Counted from the stretch's first letter, positions 1-9,174 are shown. The stretch is 64,000 nucleotides of DNA from Candidatus Gastranaerophilales bacterium (GCA_944323365.1 CALUSG010000001.1:1-64000); one strand, 5' to 3'. Numbers and translations are program-made. Notes: generated by a model from the letters alone, not told the origin.

Positions 1-1
1 A

Positions 2-514
2 AAAGGTTCTTCTGCAATGCCGCATAAAAAAAATCCTGTACTTTCAGAAAATTTATGCGGACTTGCAAGAGTTGTTCGGGCAAATTCTATTGTAGCCCTA
101 GAAAATATTCCGCTTTGGCATGAAAGAGATATATCGCATAGCTCTGCCGAAAGAATTATTTTCCCTGACAGTTTAGGGTTAATTGACTTTATGCTGAACA
201 GGTTCAACGAAATTATTGAAAATTTGGTTGTGCATAAAGATAACATGCTTAAAAATACTGATAAATTTGGCGGAATAGTTTTCTCTCAAAAGGTTCTTTT
301 ATCATTGATTGCAAAAGGACTGTCTAGGGAGGAAGCTTATACACTTGTTCAAAAAAATGCTCTAGAAGCTTTTAATAATAACGGCAATTTTAAAGAAAAC
401 CTCCTTGAAGATTTACAAGTTGCTAAATATCTTTCAAAAGATGAAATTGAAATAATTTTTGACAAAAATACTTTTTTACAAAATATTGATAAAATATACG
501 AAAGAATTTTATAA
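2..514 (+). CDS. purB: adenylosuccinate lyase, C-terminal part
   Basis: Purine biosynthesis enzyme that releases fumarate from SAICAR and from adenylosuccinate in the cytosol. The window opens inside the gene: the frame is open from base 2 and begins directly at the fumarate-lyase superfamily signature GSSAMPHKKNP, so more than half of the protein (N-terminal and central helices) lies to the left. The remaining 171 residues carry the C-terminal helical part, including the ERIIFPDS stretch typical of PurB rather than of argininosuccinate lyase or fumarase. The gene ends 51 bases before the first hydrogenase-operon gene and no clear terminator lies between them. Confidence 0.93.
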   Translation, partial: KGSSAMPHKKNPVLSENLCGLARVVRANSIVALENIPLWHERDISHSSAERIIFPDSLGLIDFMLNRFNEIIENLVVHKDNMLKNTDKFGGIVFSQKVLLSLIAKGLSREEAYTLVQKNALEAFNNNGNFKENLLEDLQVAKYLSKDEIEIIFDKNTFLQNIDKIYERIL

Positions 515-565
515 AAAAGTTGCCATAAAAAAAATAATAAACTAAAATTACATTGAGAGGACAGT

Positions 566-805
566 ATGACAAAATTAAATATAACAGTATGCATGGGAAG
601 TTCTTGTTTTGCACGTGGGAATCAAGAAAATTTAGCATTTATAGAAGATTATATAAAAGAACATGGGATTGAGGCGAACATAGAACTTGAAGGCACAAGA
701 TGCGAGAACAAATGTGCACTCGGCCCTAACATATATGTAAATGGCAAAGAATATAATAATGTTAATATAGATAAATTAAAAGAAATTTTAGAACAAAACG
801 CATAA
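566..805 (+). CDS. thioredoxin-like [2Fe-2S] ferredoxin (NuoE/HydC-type small subunit)
   Basis: 79-residue protein consisting only of a thioredoxin-like ferredoxin domain. Four cysteines sit at 9, 14, 46 and 50, the C-x4-C ... C-x3-C spacing of the [2Fe-2S] site of NuoE/HoxE-like subunits. GAGAGGA lies upstream of the ATG. It is the first gene of a tight operon and is followed after 18 bases by the sensory hydrogenase-like protein, so it probably hands electrons to or from that protein. A second copy (3711-3968) precedes the second hydrogenase. The domain is clear; the redox partner is inferred from position only. Confidence 0.85.
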   Translation: MTKLNITVCMGSSCFARGNQENLAFIEDYIKEHGIEANIELEGTRCENKCALGPNIYVNGKEYNNVNIDKLKEILEQNA

Positions 806-823
806 ACATCCTAAGGAGAAAAA

Positions 824-2548
824 ATGGATAAACAAAATCCTGTTTATACTTTAACAAATGAATGCCACGACTGTTATAAATGTGTACGTGAATGTCATGT
901 TAAAGCAATTAAAATAGAAGACGGTCATGCCTCAGTCATACCGGATAAATGCATAGCTTGCGGAGCCTGTGTGAAAGCCTGCCCTGCCGGAGCAAAACGA
1001 GTAAGAACAGATATTAATAAAGTAAGAAAACTTCTTTTATCTAAAAAAGATGTTTATGTATCTCTTGCCCCATCCTGGAGCGGAGTATTCGAAATGAGTG
1101 CTGAAAAAATGATTTCCGTATTAAAACGCTTAGGCTTTAAAGAAGTATCCGAAACAGCACTGGGAGCAGAAGAAGTTTCAATAAAGACTGCTGAAATGCT
1201 TAATAATGCTGAAAAAGGTTTATTTATCTCCAGTGCATGTCCGGTTATTGTAGACTTTATAAGACATTACCATCCTGAATTTACAAATAACATAACTCCA
1301 ATAGGTTCACCGGCAATGACTCATGCCAAATTATTAAAAGAAAAATACGGAGAAGATATTTCAATAGTTTTTATTGGGCCTTGTATAGGTAAAAAAAATG
1401 AAGCAGACCATGGAGATTTAATAGATTTTGCTTTAACATTTGAAGAATTGAAGATGTGGATTGCCGATGACATCGGTGATACATCAAATATTACAACTGA
1501 TACAAAAAACCAATTTGTTCCGCATTCTGCTCATGAAGGTTCATTATATCCAATTGACGGCGGAATGAATGAAACTATAAAAAAAATCGGAATAAAAGAA
1601 CATATACAATTAATCGACATATGCGGGCTTGAAAATTTTGAAAGAGCATTAATGAATTTAAAGCCCGAAAAATTAGATAAAGTAATTTTTGTAGAAGGTT
1701 TATCCTGTGCAGGCGGATGTATTGCCGGTCCTTGCATTTCAACAGAAAAAGCCGGAATAAGCGTTGTTTCTGATGTATTATCAAATGTAAAACACAGACT
1801 TGTAATTCCTAAAAAACCTACAGTTGTAGTGAATATAGATTATACTTCATCAAAAGTAAAACATAAGACTTATTCAATGGAAGAAATATTACAAGCACTA
1901 AAAAGAATAGGTAAACACTCTGTAGATGATGAATTAAACTGCGGAGGATGCGGCTACCCGACTTGTAGAGATATGGCCGTAGCACTTTTAAACGGGGATG
2001 CAGAAACCTCAATGTGCGTATCCTATATGAGAAAAATTGCTGTTAGAAAAGCCGCAGCAATGTTTCGCTGTATGCCGGCTGCAGTTGTAATGGTAGATAA
2101 TAATATGAATATTTTGGAAGCAAATGACAGTTTCATGAAAATGTTTACCGGTGACATGTATGAAATATTCAAAGCAAGACCTGATGGTATGACAGGAGCT
2201 GCAATAGATAGAATTGTAGACTTTGCAGATATTTTTAAAACTATTTTAAAAACAGGAAAAGATTTACATAAAGAAAGATATCCTGTCAAAAACAGGTTAT
2301 ATGATATAAGTGCTTTTACTATTGAAGAGAATGAAATTGTAGGTGCAATAATAACAGATGTAACACAAACGGAAACTAACCGTGAAAAAATTTCGCAAAA
2401 AGCACACGAAGTAATTTCCAAAAACATTTCAATAGTACAAGAAATCGCCTGTCTTTTAGGTGAACATATGGTAGAAACCGAAACACTTCTAAGCTCAATT
2501 GCAAACGACTACGATGATAAAGATGCGGAGGACGAAAGTGTTCATTGA
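824..2548 (+). CDS. sensory-type [FeFe]-hydrogenase with ferredoxin, H-cluster, 4Fe-4S and PAS domains
   Basis: 574 residues. An N-terminal 2x[4Fe-4S] ferredoxin has cysteines at 14, 17, 20, 24 and 43, 46, 49, 53. The H-cluster domain follows, with motif 1 SSACP (136-140), motif 2 GPCIGKKNE (185-193) and motif 3 SCAGGC (294-299). A 4Fe-4S Fes-type domain starts near C373 (CGGCGYPTC) and a PAS domain occupies about 425-520. In catalytic enzymes motif 1 is TSCCP; here alanine replaces the proton-relay cysteine, as known for HydS-like group C hydrogenases, which are slow and thought to sense H2. The next gene is a SpoIIE-type phosphatase whose start overlaps this stop, matching the phosphatase-linked group C3 architecture. 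A sensory role is inferred from domains and context. Confidence 0.9.
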   Translation: MDKQNPVYTLTNECHDCYKCVRECHVKAIKIEDGHASVIPDKCIACGACVKACPAGAKRVRTDINKVRKLLLSKKDVYVSLAPSWSGVFEMSAEKMISVLKRLGFKEVSETALGAEEVSIKTAEMLNNAEKGLFISSACPVIVDFIRHYHPEFTNNITPIGSPAMTHAKLLKEKYGEDISIVFIGPCIGKKNEADHGDLIDFALTFEELKMWIADDIGDTSNITTDTKNQFVPHSAHEGSLYPIDGGMNETIKKIGIKEHIQLIDICGLENFERALMNLKPEKLDKVIFVEGLSCAGGCIAGPCISTEKAGISVVSDVLSNVKHRLVIPKKPTVVVNIDYTSSKVKHKTYSMEEILQALKRIGKHSVDDELNCGGCGYPTCRDMAVALLNGDAETSMCVSYMRKIAVRKAAAMFRCMPAAVVMVDNNMNILEANDSFMKMFTGDMYEIFKARPDGMTGAAIDRIVDFADIFKTILKTGKDLHKERYPVKNRLYDISAFTIEENEIVGAIITDVTQTETNREKISQKAHEVISKNISIVQEIACLLGEHMVETETLLSSIANDYDDKDAEDESVH

Positions 2549-3701
2549 CATTGACTGTAGTCAAATGAAAAAATACAACCAAAATGCCTACGGAGATTAT
2601 TTTGTATCAAAAAGATACCCTGATGAAGCTCGTTTAATTGCTGTTTTATCTGATGGTCTAGGAAGTGGTATTAAAGCTAATATATTATCCTGCATGACCG
2701 CAACAATGCTTTTACGTTTCATAGAAAGTCAACAAATTTCTATACGCCATGCCGCTGAAATTATAATGAATTCATTACCCGTCTGTAAAATAAGACACAT
2801 AAGCTATTCGACCTTCTCGGCTATAGATGTAAATGACGATGGTAACGCAAAAATAGTAGAAGAAGGTAATCCTGAATTCATATGGATAAGAAATAATGAA
2901 GTTTTGCAGCCGGATTATGAAATAATTCAATCAAAAACATTCAAAAACCGAAAAATGAAAATTTATAAAATTGAACTAAAACTCGGTGACAGACTTGTAT
3001 TTTGCTCTGACGGCGTAACGCAAGCCGGACTTGGTGGAGGGCGATTAAAACTAGGATTAAGACGTGATGGACTAATAGTCTTATTAAAAGATAAACTAAA
3101 AGAACATCCTGATATTTCAAGTTCAGAACTTTCACAATATTTAGTTAACCAAGCAAGAAATATTGAAACCGACAGAAATCCGAAAGATGATATTTCCGCA
3201 TGTGTCTTATATTTTAGAGAACCCAGGGAATCATTAGTCTTTACCGGCCCGCCATACCATCAATCAAAAGATGCTGAATATGCAAGAATGTTTGAAAATT
3301 TTAAAGGTAAAAAAGCAGTTTGCGGAGGGACAACAGCAAATTTAATTTCCCGAGAACTAAATAAACCAATAACAATGGATAATACAATTAGTATTGGTAA
3401 ACTTCCTTCCTGTTCGTATATGGATGGTGTTGATTTGGTTACAGAAGGTATATTAACATTAACAAAAACATTAGAATATTTAGAATCAGGCACAACAGAT
3501 ATTGACAACGCAGCAGGAAAGCTGGTAAACTTTTTATTGGATAGTGATTGCATAAACTTCATGGTAGGTGCAAAACTAAACCAGGCACATTATGATCCGG
3601 CTTTGCCGGTTGAAATAGAAATAAGGAAGAATATTATTAAAAAAATATCTGACGTTCTTCAAAACAAATATTTCAAAAAAGTAAGCATAAAGTATATGTA
3701 A
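2538..3701 (+). CDS. SpoIIE/PP2C-type serine phosphatase linked to the sensory hydrogenase
   Basis: About 387 residues. A SpoIIE/PP2C-like metal-dependent phosphatase fold covers the first about 230 residues: LSDGLGSG near the N-terminus and FCSDGVTQAG further on carry the metal-binding Asp motifs. The C-terminal third is an additional conserved-looking domain. I chose the GTG at 2538 because GGAGG lies 6 bases upstream (2527-2531) and the protein then begins with FIDIDCSQ; in-frame ATG 2523 and TTG 2499 are alternatives without a ribosome site. The gene starts inside the end of the hydrogenase gene, implying coupled translation. It probably converts the PAS/H-cluster signal into dephosphorylation of an unidentified target. 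Confidence 0.85.
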   Translation: MFIDIDCSQMKKYNQNAYGDYFVSKRYPDEARLIAVLSDGLGSGIKANILSCMTATMLLRFIESQQISIRHAAEIIMNSLPVCKIRHISYSTFSAIDVNDDGNAKIVEEGNPEFIWIRNNEVLQPDYEIIQSKTFKNRKMKIYKIELKLGDRLVFCSDGVTQAGLGGGRLKLGLRRDGLIVLLKDKLKEHPDISSSELSQYLVNQARNIETDRNPKDDISACVLYFREPRESLVFTGPPYHQSKDAEYARMFENFKGKKAVCGGTTANLISRELNKPITMDNTISIGKLPSCSYMDGVDLVTEGILTLTKTLEYLESGTTDIDNAAGKLVNFLLDSDCINFMVGAKLNQAHYDPALPVEIEIRKNIIKKISDVLQNKYFKKVSIKYM

Positions 3702-3710
3702 GGAGATAGT

Positions 3711-3968
3711 ATGGACAAAAAAGTTAGTGTAAAAGTATGTTTAGGAACAACATGTTTTGTAATGGGTTCAGCAAATTTACAAGAATTAATTGAACAAGTA
3801 CCCAAAAAATATGGTGACAAAGTAGATGTATCAGGCGTACCATGTTTAGGTTTATGTTCAATAGACTGGGAATTTTCTAAGGCTCCATATGTAAAAGTTA
3901 ATGACGAAGTTGTAAAAGAAGCAACTGTTGAAAAAGTTTTAGCAACTATTGAAAAACATTTAAAATAA
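3711..3968 (+). CDS. thioredoxin-like [2Fe-2S] ferredoxin, second copy
   Basis: 85 residues with the same fold as the protein at 566-805. Cysteines at 10, 15, 45 and 49 give the [2Fe-2S] ligand pattern, and AAGGAGAT precedes the ATG. It sits between the phosphatase and the second hydrogenase with gaps of 9 and 12 bases. The pairing of one such domain with each hydrogenase suggests partner-specific electron transfer. NuoF-like and NuoG-like subunits are not in the window, so a complete electron-bifurcating HydABC complex is not supported here. Confidence 0.85.
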   Translation: MDKKVSVKVCLGTTCFVMGSANLQELIEQVPKKYGDKVDVSGVPCLGLCSIDWEFSKAPYVKVNDEVVKEATVEKVLATIEKHLK

Positions 3969-3980
3969 AAGGAATAAGAA

Positions 3981-5456
3981 ATGAGTATGAATACTACCCC
4001 AAAACAGACTTCACATCTGAAACGTGAAATATTAGTAAGGCTGATAAAAGCGTATTTAAGCGACAATTTTCCTGAAAATACCCGCTTAATTCCTTTTGCA
4101 ATGCGTCCAAAAGGCAGTGAAGTACCTTACAGATGTTGTATACACAAGGAAAGAGCGATATTACGTGACAGAACAGTAGCAGGCTTAGGAATGTCAATAG
4201 AAGAAGCTGATGACAGTGAATTATTATCAACACTTGCTGAAAAAGCATTAGAGCGAGAAGTTCCTGAAAAAGATCCTTTAACCGTTTTGACTACAGCTTG
4301 CAAAGGTTGTGTTCCGTCAAGAATATACGTAACAGATCTTTGCCAAGGATGTGTAGCAAGACCTTGCGTAAATACATGCAAATTTGGGGCAATAAGCATA
4401 CAAAATGGGAAATCCGTAATTGACCCTGAAAAATGTAAAAATTGCGGAATGTGCGTACAGGTTTGTCCTTATCAAGCAATAACAAAAATTATTGTACCTT
4501 GTGAAAATGCTTGTCCGGTCGGGGCAATCGCAAAAGGTGAAGACGGTCATGCCAAAATAGATTTTGAAAAATGTATTTCATGCGGCAAATGCGTTGCGGC
4601 CTGTCCTTTTGGAGCAGTACATGAAAAAAGTCAAATTATCGATATTTTAAAAAATATTAAATCAGGTAAAAAGGTAATAGCAATGTTAGCTCCTGCAATT
4701 ATGGGTCAATTACCTTGTTCTCCAAAGCAACTAAAAGATGCCATATTAAAACTTGGATTTACTGATGTATATGAAGTTGCACAAGGAGCAGATGTAACAA
4801 CAAAAACTGAAGCAAAAGAATTTGAAGAAAGACTTGAATCAGGTGCCGAATTTATGACAACATCATGCTGTGCCGGTTACAATGAACTTGTTGAAAAACA
4901 CATCCCTGAAATGAAACCTTTCAGATCAACAACTAAAACTCCGCTATATTATACAGCTGAAATTGTTAAAAAAGAACATCCTGATGCAGTTACGGTATTT
5001 TTCAGCCCTTGTAATGCAAAACGTAAAGAAGCAATGCAAAACCCTAATGTAGATTTTGTATTAAATTATGAAGAACTTGGAGCATGGTTTATTGCATTAG
5101 GAATACAAGTTGCTGATTGTAATGAGTCGGAATTTAAAACAGAAGCTTCTGCAGAAGGCAGAAATTATGCTGTTACAGGTGGTGTTGCAAAAGCAGTTCA
5201 AACAATGTTGCCTGAACATTTACCGACATATCCTGTTATAATAAACGGACTAGACAAACAATCAATAAGAGATTTGAAAAAATACGCTAAAAACGGAGTA
5301 TGTGAACTAGGTAATCTTATTGAAGTAATGGCTTGTCCAGGAGGTTGCTTAGGAGGTAATGGAACGGTTAACTCTTACAAACAAGCTTTAAAACAACTGA
5401 CCGGCTATGTAAATGAAAGCGAACATCTTGTAAATGAGGATAAAATAGAAAAATAA
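3981..5456 (+). CDS. [FeFe]-hydrogenase, catalytic type, with multiple Fe-S clusters
   Basis: 491 residues. A unique N-terminal region of about 110 residues is followed by a cysteine-rich part with several [4Fe-4S] motifs, including CKNCGMCVQVCP and CISCGKCVAACP, and then the H-cluster domain. Motif 1 is TSCCAGY (294-300), motif 2 SPCNAKRKEA around C344 and motif 3 MACPGGC (450-456). Both motif 1 cysteines are retained, so H2 turnover is expected, unlike the sensory paralogue upstream. The motif variants resemble the poorly studied group B monomeric enzymes; that sub-grouping is my inference. Likely role: ferredoxin-linked H2 production in the cytosol during fermentation. Last gene of the operon. 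Confidence 0.9.
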   Translation: MSMNTTPKQTSHLKREILVRLIKAYLSDNFPENTRLIPFAMRPKGSEVPYRCCIHKERAILRDRTVAGLGMSIEEADDSELLSTLAEKALEREVPEKDPLTVLTTACKGCVPSRIYVTDLCQGCVARPCVNTCKFGAISIQNGKSVIDPEKCKNCGMCVQVCPYQAITKIIVPCENACPVGAIAKGEDGHAKIDFEKCISCGKCVAACPFGAVHEKSQIIDILKNIKSGKKVIAMLAPAIMGQLPCSPKQLKDAILKLGFTDVYEVAQGADVTTKTEAKEFEERLESGAEFMTTSCCAGYNELVEKHIPEMKPFRSTTKTPLYYTAEIVKKEHPDAVTVFFSPCNAKRKEAMQNPNVDFVLNYEELGAWFIALGIQVADCNESEFKTEASAEGRNYAVTGGVAKAVQTMLPEHLPTYPVIINGLDKQSIRDLKKYAKNGVCELGNLIEVMACPGGCLGGNGTVNSYKQALKQLTGYVNESEHLVNEDKIEK

Positions 5457-5504
5457 TCTTTATTTTTCAAATTTATCCCAAAAAGCTATTCAACAAACCG
5501 TTAT

Positions 5505-5527
5505 ATTTTGAACAAAATGTTCAAAAT
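5505..5527. repeat. perfect 10-bp inverted repeat upstream of dxr
   Basis: ATTTTGAACA and TGTTCAAAAT are separated by AAA. There is no T-run, so it is not an obvious terminator for the hydrogenase operon. It sits about 27 bases upstream of the dxr -10 box and could be an operator or the end of the upstream transcript. The GAAC to GTTC spacing is 5, not the 4 of the Gram-positive LexA box. Confidence 0.5.
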
Positions 5528-5553
5528 ATAATTATGTTATAACTTCTTTGTAT

Positions 5554-5559
5554 TATAAT
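5554..5559 (+). promoter_or_regulatory. dxr -10 box, apparent leaderless promoter
   Basis: TATAAT ends exactly 6 bases before the dxr ATG (5566) and there is no Shine-Dalgarno. Transcription would start at the A of the start codon. A good -35 is not visible at 16-18 bp. Confidence 0.55.
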
Positions 5560-5565
5560 ATAAAT

Positions 5566-6651
5566 ATGAAAAAGATAAGTATAATAGGTTCAACCGGTTC
5601 AATCGGAACACAAGCCCTTGAAGTTTTAGAAAAACTTCAAGACAAATTTGAAATTATTGCACTTGCCGGTGGACATAACAAAGAACTTCTAGAAGCACAA
5701 GCAAAGAGATTCAAACCCAAATACACTGTTTTAGGTGAAGAAGGCCTTGAAAGAATTTGTTCTGATACAGAAAACGATATAATTCTAGTAGCATGTTCAG
5801 GTAAAATCGGTCTAAAACCTACACTTACAGCAATTAAAAATGGTATAAATATAGCCCTTGCAAACAAAGAAACTCTTGTTATGGCCGGTGATATTGTTAT
5901 GGAAACTGCTCGTAAATATGGGGTTAAAATTATTCCTGTAGACAGTGAACATTGTGCAATTCACCAGTGTATAAAAAACATTTCCCAGGTAGACAAATTG
6001 ATTATTACAGCTTCAGGCGGTCCATTCTTACATAAATCTATCGATGAAATGAAAAATGCAACCGTAAAAGAGACTTTAGCACATCCAAAATGGCATATGG
6101 GCAAAAAAATTACCGTTGACAGTGCAACTTTAATGAATAAAGGATTAGAAATAATCGAAGCACACCATCTTTTCGGTTTTGATTATGACAATATAGATGT
6201 TGTTATCCATCCGCAAAGTATTATACATTCAGCTATTGAATATAAAGATGGCAGTGTAATTGCTCAATTAGGCCTACCGAGCATGCATATTCCAATTCAA
6301 TACGCATTATCATATCCTGAAAGATATGAAGGAATAAAATCCAAAAGTTTTAGCTTTGCAGAAATTGCACGTTTAGACTTTGAAAAGCCTGATTTTGAGA
6401 AATTCCCTTGTGTCAAACTGGCATATAAAGCAGGGAAAACCGGCGGAACAATGACAACATGCCTGAACGCTGCGAATGAAGAAGCTGTCTTTGCGTTCCT
6501 TGACGAAAAAATCAAGCTATATAATATTTATGAAATAGTTGAAAAAATGATGTCAGAGCATAATACAATATCAAATCCGACAATTGACGAAATATTTGAA
6601 GTAGATAGAGAAGTACGCCAAAAAACAAAACTATTAATAACAAATTTATAA
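5566..6651 (+). CDS. dxr: 1-deoxy-D-xylulose 5-phosphate reductoisomerase
   Basis: First committed enzyme of the MEP isoprenoid pathway: NADPH-dependent conversion of DXP to MEP. 361 residues, normal for the family. The NADPH loop GSTGSIG is at 7-13; ANKETLV, DSEHCAI and the substrate loop TASGGPF follow in the expected order, and AHPKWHMGKKITVDSATLMNK is characteristic. The ATG at 5566 is chosen over the upstream TTG (5548) because the family starts with MKKISIIGSTGSIG. ispE and ispF of the same pathway also occur in this window but are not linked. The stop overlaps the convergent priA stop by 6 bases. Confidence 0.97.
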   Translation: MKKISIIGSTGSIGTQALEVLEKLQDKFEIIALAGGHNKELLEAQAKRFKPKYTVLGEEGLERICSDTENDIILVACSGKIGLKPTLTAIKNGINIALANKETLVMAGDIVMETARKYGVKIIPVDSEHCAIHQCIKNISQVDKLIITASGGPFLHKSIDEMKNATVKETLAHPKWHMGKKITVDSATLMNKGLEIIEAHHLFGFDYDNIDVVIHPQSIIHSAIEYKDGSVIAQLGLPSMHIPIQYALSYPERYEGIKSKSFSFAEIARLDFEKPDFEKFPCVKLAYKAGKTGGTMTTCLNAANEEAVFAFLDEKIKLYNIYEIVEKMMSEHNTISNPTIDEIFEVDREVRQKTKLLITNL

Positions 6652-8847
6652 AATATCTAGCGGATCTACGTCAATTGTGAGCTTAATATCTTTTGGCATT
6701 GTAATTTTATTCAAGAAACTTGATATAAATCTATGACCTTTTTCATCCATTTTATTTTTAATAACAATTTGAAATCTATATAGACTGTTAATTCTTTCAA
6801 TTACACAGCTGGTTGGCCCAAGAACAATAATTCTTTCAGAAATGCCATATTTATCAACCATAGTACAAAGCCTCAGAGCGATTTCCTGAGCTGATTTTTC
6901 AGCACGGAAATTATTCTCGGAAGATAACACAAGCCTAATAATTTGACTAAACGGCGGGTAATCAAATTCTTCACGTGCGATAATTTCTTTAGAATAAAAC
7001 TCTTCATAATCTTGAGTTTTTGCACTTGCAAGAGCATAATATTCAGGGTTATAGGTCTGAAAGAATACCCGTCCTGAAAAATCACCCCGTCCCGCACGGC
7101 CTGCAACCTGTGTCAGAAGTTGAAATCCACGTTCCGACGCACGAAAATCCGGTAGATTAAAACTAGCATCCGCTGAAATCACACCGACAAGCGTTACATT
7201 CGGGTTATCCAAACCCTTTGCTATCATTTGAGTTCCGACTAAAATATCTATATCACCTTTTTGAAATCTTTCCAAAAGCCGTATATGCTCACCTTTTCTA
7301 ACTAAAATATCACTGTCTATACGTTCTATATTTTTATCAGGGTAAAGTTCTTTAATATATTGCTCAATTTTTTGAGTTCCTGTTCCACTATTTTTTAATG
7401 CATCAGAACCGCATTCAGGACATACATTGGGAAATTGTTCGCTATGATTACAGTAATGACATTTTAAACGCTGGTCTTTTGAATGCCAGATCATAGGAAT
7501 TGCACAGTTAGGACATTCAATCACATGCCCGCAAGCTTGACATTGTGTAAACGTTGAAAACCCTCGGCGATTTATTAACAAAATTACCTGTTGATTATTT
7601 TCTAATGTTTCGTTAATAGCTGTCTGTAATGGTTTTGATATAACATTACGATAAGCAGCTCTTCCGTATTCTTGCATATTAATAACTGAAACCTGTGGAA
7701 TTTTAGCATCATTATAGCGTTTTTTTAATTCAAATAAATTACCTGAATTTAACGCTCTATAATATATTGAGATATCAGGAGTTGCAGAACCTAATAAAAG
7801 TGGACAATTATGAAACTCTGCAAGTTTTTTTGCAACAATCCGAGCATCATACCTTGGAGCAGGACTTGTCTGCTTATATGCACCTTCATGTTCTTCGTCA
7901 ATAATTATTAATCCAATATTTTGCAAAGGTGCAAAAACCGCCGAACGTGCTCCTGCGAGAATTTTAATCTCATTTTTATATAACTTTTGCCATACATCAT
8001 AACGCTCACCGTCAGATATACTGCTATGCCAAATTGCAACATCTTCTGTGCCGAATTTTTTTGCCAAACGTTTTGTTAATTGGGAAGCAAGAGCTATTTC
8101 AGGAGCTAAAAATAATACATTTTTTCCGGATTTAATTGTGTCATCAATTAATTTAAAATAAACTTCTGTTTTTCCGCTTGCCGTGACACCATGAAGTAAA
8201 ATTGTTTTATTTCCGGATGCTTTTTCTTTTATCCCTTCATAAACCTTTTGCTGCGAGGGTGAAAGTTTATATAACGGCTCTTTTTCAGTAATTTTCAAGA
8301 TATCAAGCGGATTTCGATATAATTCTTCTGACGTAATTTTAATACAACCTAAATCCTCAAGCTTTTTAATTGTTGTTCGTGTAGTTTTTGCTTGCCTTTC
8401 AAATAAAATTAAAGGCATTTTGCCGGATTTTTGCAAAACTTCTAAAACTTCTGTTTGACGTTTTGTTGCTCCGTCAAAATGTACAAATTCAACAATTTGC
8501 TCGGTTTTTGAAGCTTTTTCAATTAATTTTAAAGGAATTGCCGCATTCAAAACAGTTACTAAATCACAGCAATAATAATTTGCCACCCACTCAAGAAGTT
8601 TCAAATAATCAATAGAAAATAAAGGTTTTTCATCCAAAATTTTGTTTATCTTTTTTACTTTAAAATCCCCTGGCAGATAATCAGAAAATCCTACACAAAA
8701 TGCGTTGATTAACCCCTGCCTTCCAAACGGCACTAAAATAGCCTGACCAATTTGGATTTTATCCTTCATTTCGTCCGGAATAAGATAACTGAAAGTTTTA
8801 ACTCCCAACCCTTTTATGTTTACAAGTGCAAGAGCATACTTTGCCAT
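6646..8847 (-). CDS. priA: primosomal protein N', replication-restart helicase
   Basis: 733 residues. PriA reloads the replisome at stalled forks. Visible: an N-terminal DNA-binding region, Walker A HGVTASGKTE, DEAH-type box IIDEEHEG, a zinc-binding insert with paired CxxC motifs (CQACGH, CPNC, CHYC, CPEC) and helicase motifs GTQMIAKG and QVAGRAGR near the C-terminus. I start at ATG 8847 (MAKYALALVN); 24 further codons upstream are open but would overlap the preceding gene. It follows the PC4-like gene after 10 bases, so the two are probably co-transcribed. Confidence 0.96.
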   Translation of the reverse strand: MAKYALALVNIKGLGVKTFSYLIPDEMKDKIQIGQAILVPFGRQGLINAFCVGFSDYLPGDFKVKKINKILDEKPLFSIDYLKLLEWVANYYCCDLVTVLNAAIPLKLIEKASKTEQIVEFVHFDGATKRQTEVLEVLQKSGKMPLILFERQAKTTRTTIKKLEDLGCIKITSEELYRNPLDILKITEKEPLYKLSPSQQKVYEGIKEKASGNKTILLHGVTASGKTEVYFKLIDDTIKSGKNVLFLAPEIALASQLTKRLAKKFGTEDVAIWHSSISDGERYDVWQKLYKNEIKILAGARSAVFAPLQNIGLIIIDEEHEGAYKQTSPAPRYDARIVAKKLAEFHNCPLLLGSATPDISIYYRALNSGNLFELKKRYNDAKIPQVSVINMQEYGRAAYRNVISKPLQTAINETLENNQQVILLINRRGFSTFTQCQACGHVIECPNCAIPMIWHSKDQRLKCHYCNHSEQFPNVCPECGSDALKNSGTGTQKIEQYIKELYPDKNIERIDSDILVRKGEHIRLLERFQKGDIDILVGTQMIAKGLDNPNVTLVGVISADASFNLPDFRASERGFQLLTQVAGRAGRGDFSGRVFFQTYNPEYYALASAKTQDYEEFYSKEIIAREEFDYPPFSQIIRLVLSSENNFRAEKSAQEIALRLCTMVDKYGISERIIVLGPTSCVIERINSLYRFQIVIKNKMDEKGHRFISSFLNKITMPKDIKLTIDVDPLDIL

Positions 8848-8857
8848 AAAGCTCCGA

Positions 8858-9094
8858 CTATTCTTCTTCAGACATAAATTCTTTTCGAGCTTCTTGAATA
8901 GCTTCTTCCAAAAGATCAAGTTGTTCAGGAGTAAAAGTTACGCCCTTTTTTGTCGGTAGCCAAGTAGCTCCGTCATCAGTTGTATAGAATATTCTCATAT
9001 TCAAATAACTTTTACCTTTGTATTCACTAATAGAAATTTGTAACTGCTCTGTATCTGTTCTTTCAATAGTTGCTAAAATTTTTGCATCTGCCAT
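8858..9094 (-). CDS. PC4/p15-like single-stranded DNA-binding protein
   Basis: 78 residues matching the C-terminal DNA-binding domain of the transcriptional coactivator PC4 family: ISISEYKGKSYLNMRIFY, then DDGATWLPTKKGVTFTPEQ, then an acidic helix. Bacterial members bind single-stranded DNA as dimers. The ATG at 9094 is chosen because AAGGAGAAAAATT precedes it. Its position just upstream of priA on the same strand fits a role in replication or repair, which is inference. It diverges from dapB across about 80 bases. Confidence 0.8.
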   Translation of the reverse strand: MADAKILATIERTDTEQLQISISEYKGKSYLNMRIFYTTDDGATWLPTKKGVTFTPEQLDLLEEAIQEARKEFMSEEE

Positions 9095-9174
9095 AATTTT
9101 TTCTCCTTGACTAAAATTATAATACCACAAACTTTTTGTTTTATGATAAAATAAAAGGACAAAAGGAGAAAATT

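Noticed and set aside
2499..2537. Earlier TTG/ATG starts for the SpoIIE-type phosphatase
   Set aside because: Only the GTG at 2538 has a correctly spaced GGAGG, and it gives the expected FIDIDCSQ N-terminus.
566..5456. Electron-bifurcating HydABC hydrogenase
   Set aside because: NuoF-like (FMN/NADH) subunits are missing; only NuoE-like small proteins accompany the hydrogenases.
5505..5527. LexA-type SOS box upstream of dxr
   Set aside because: GAAC and GTTC are 5 bases apart instead of 4, the gene is not an SOS gene, and no lexA is in view.
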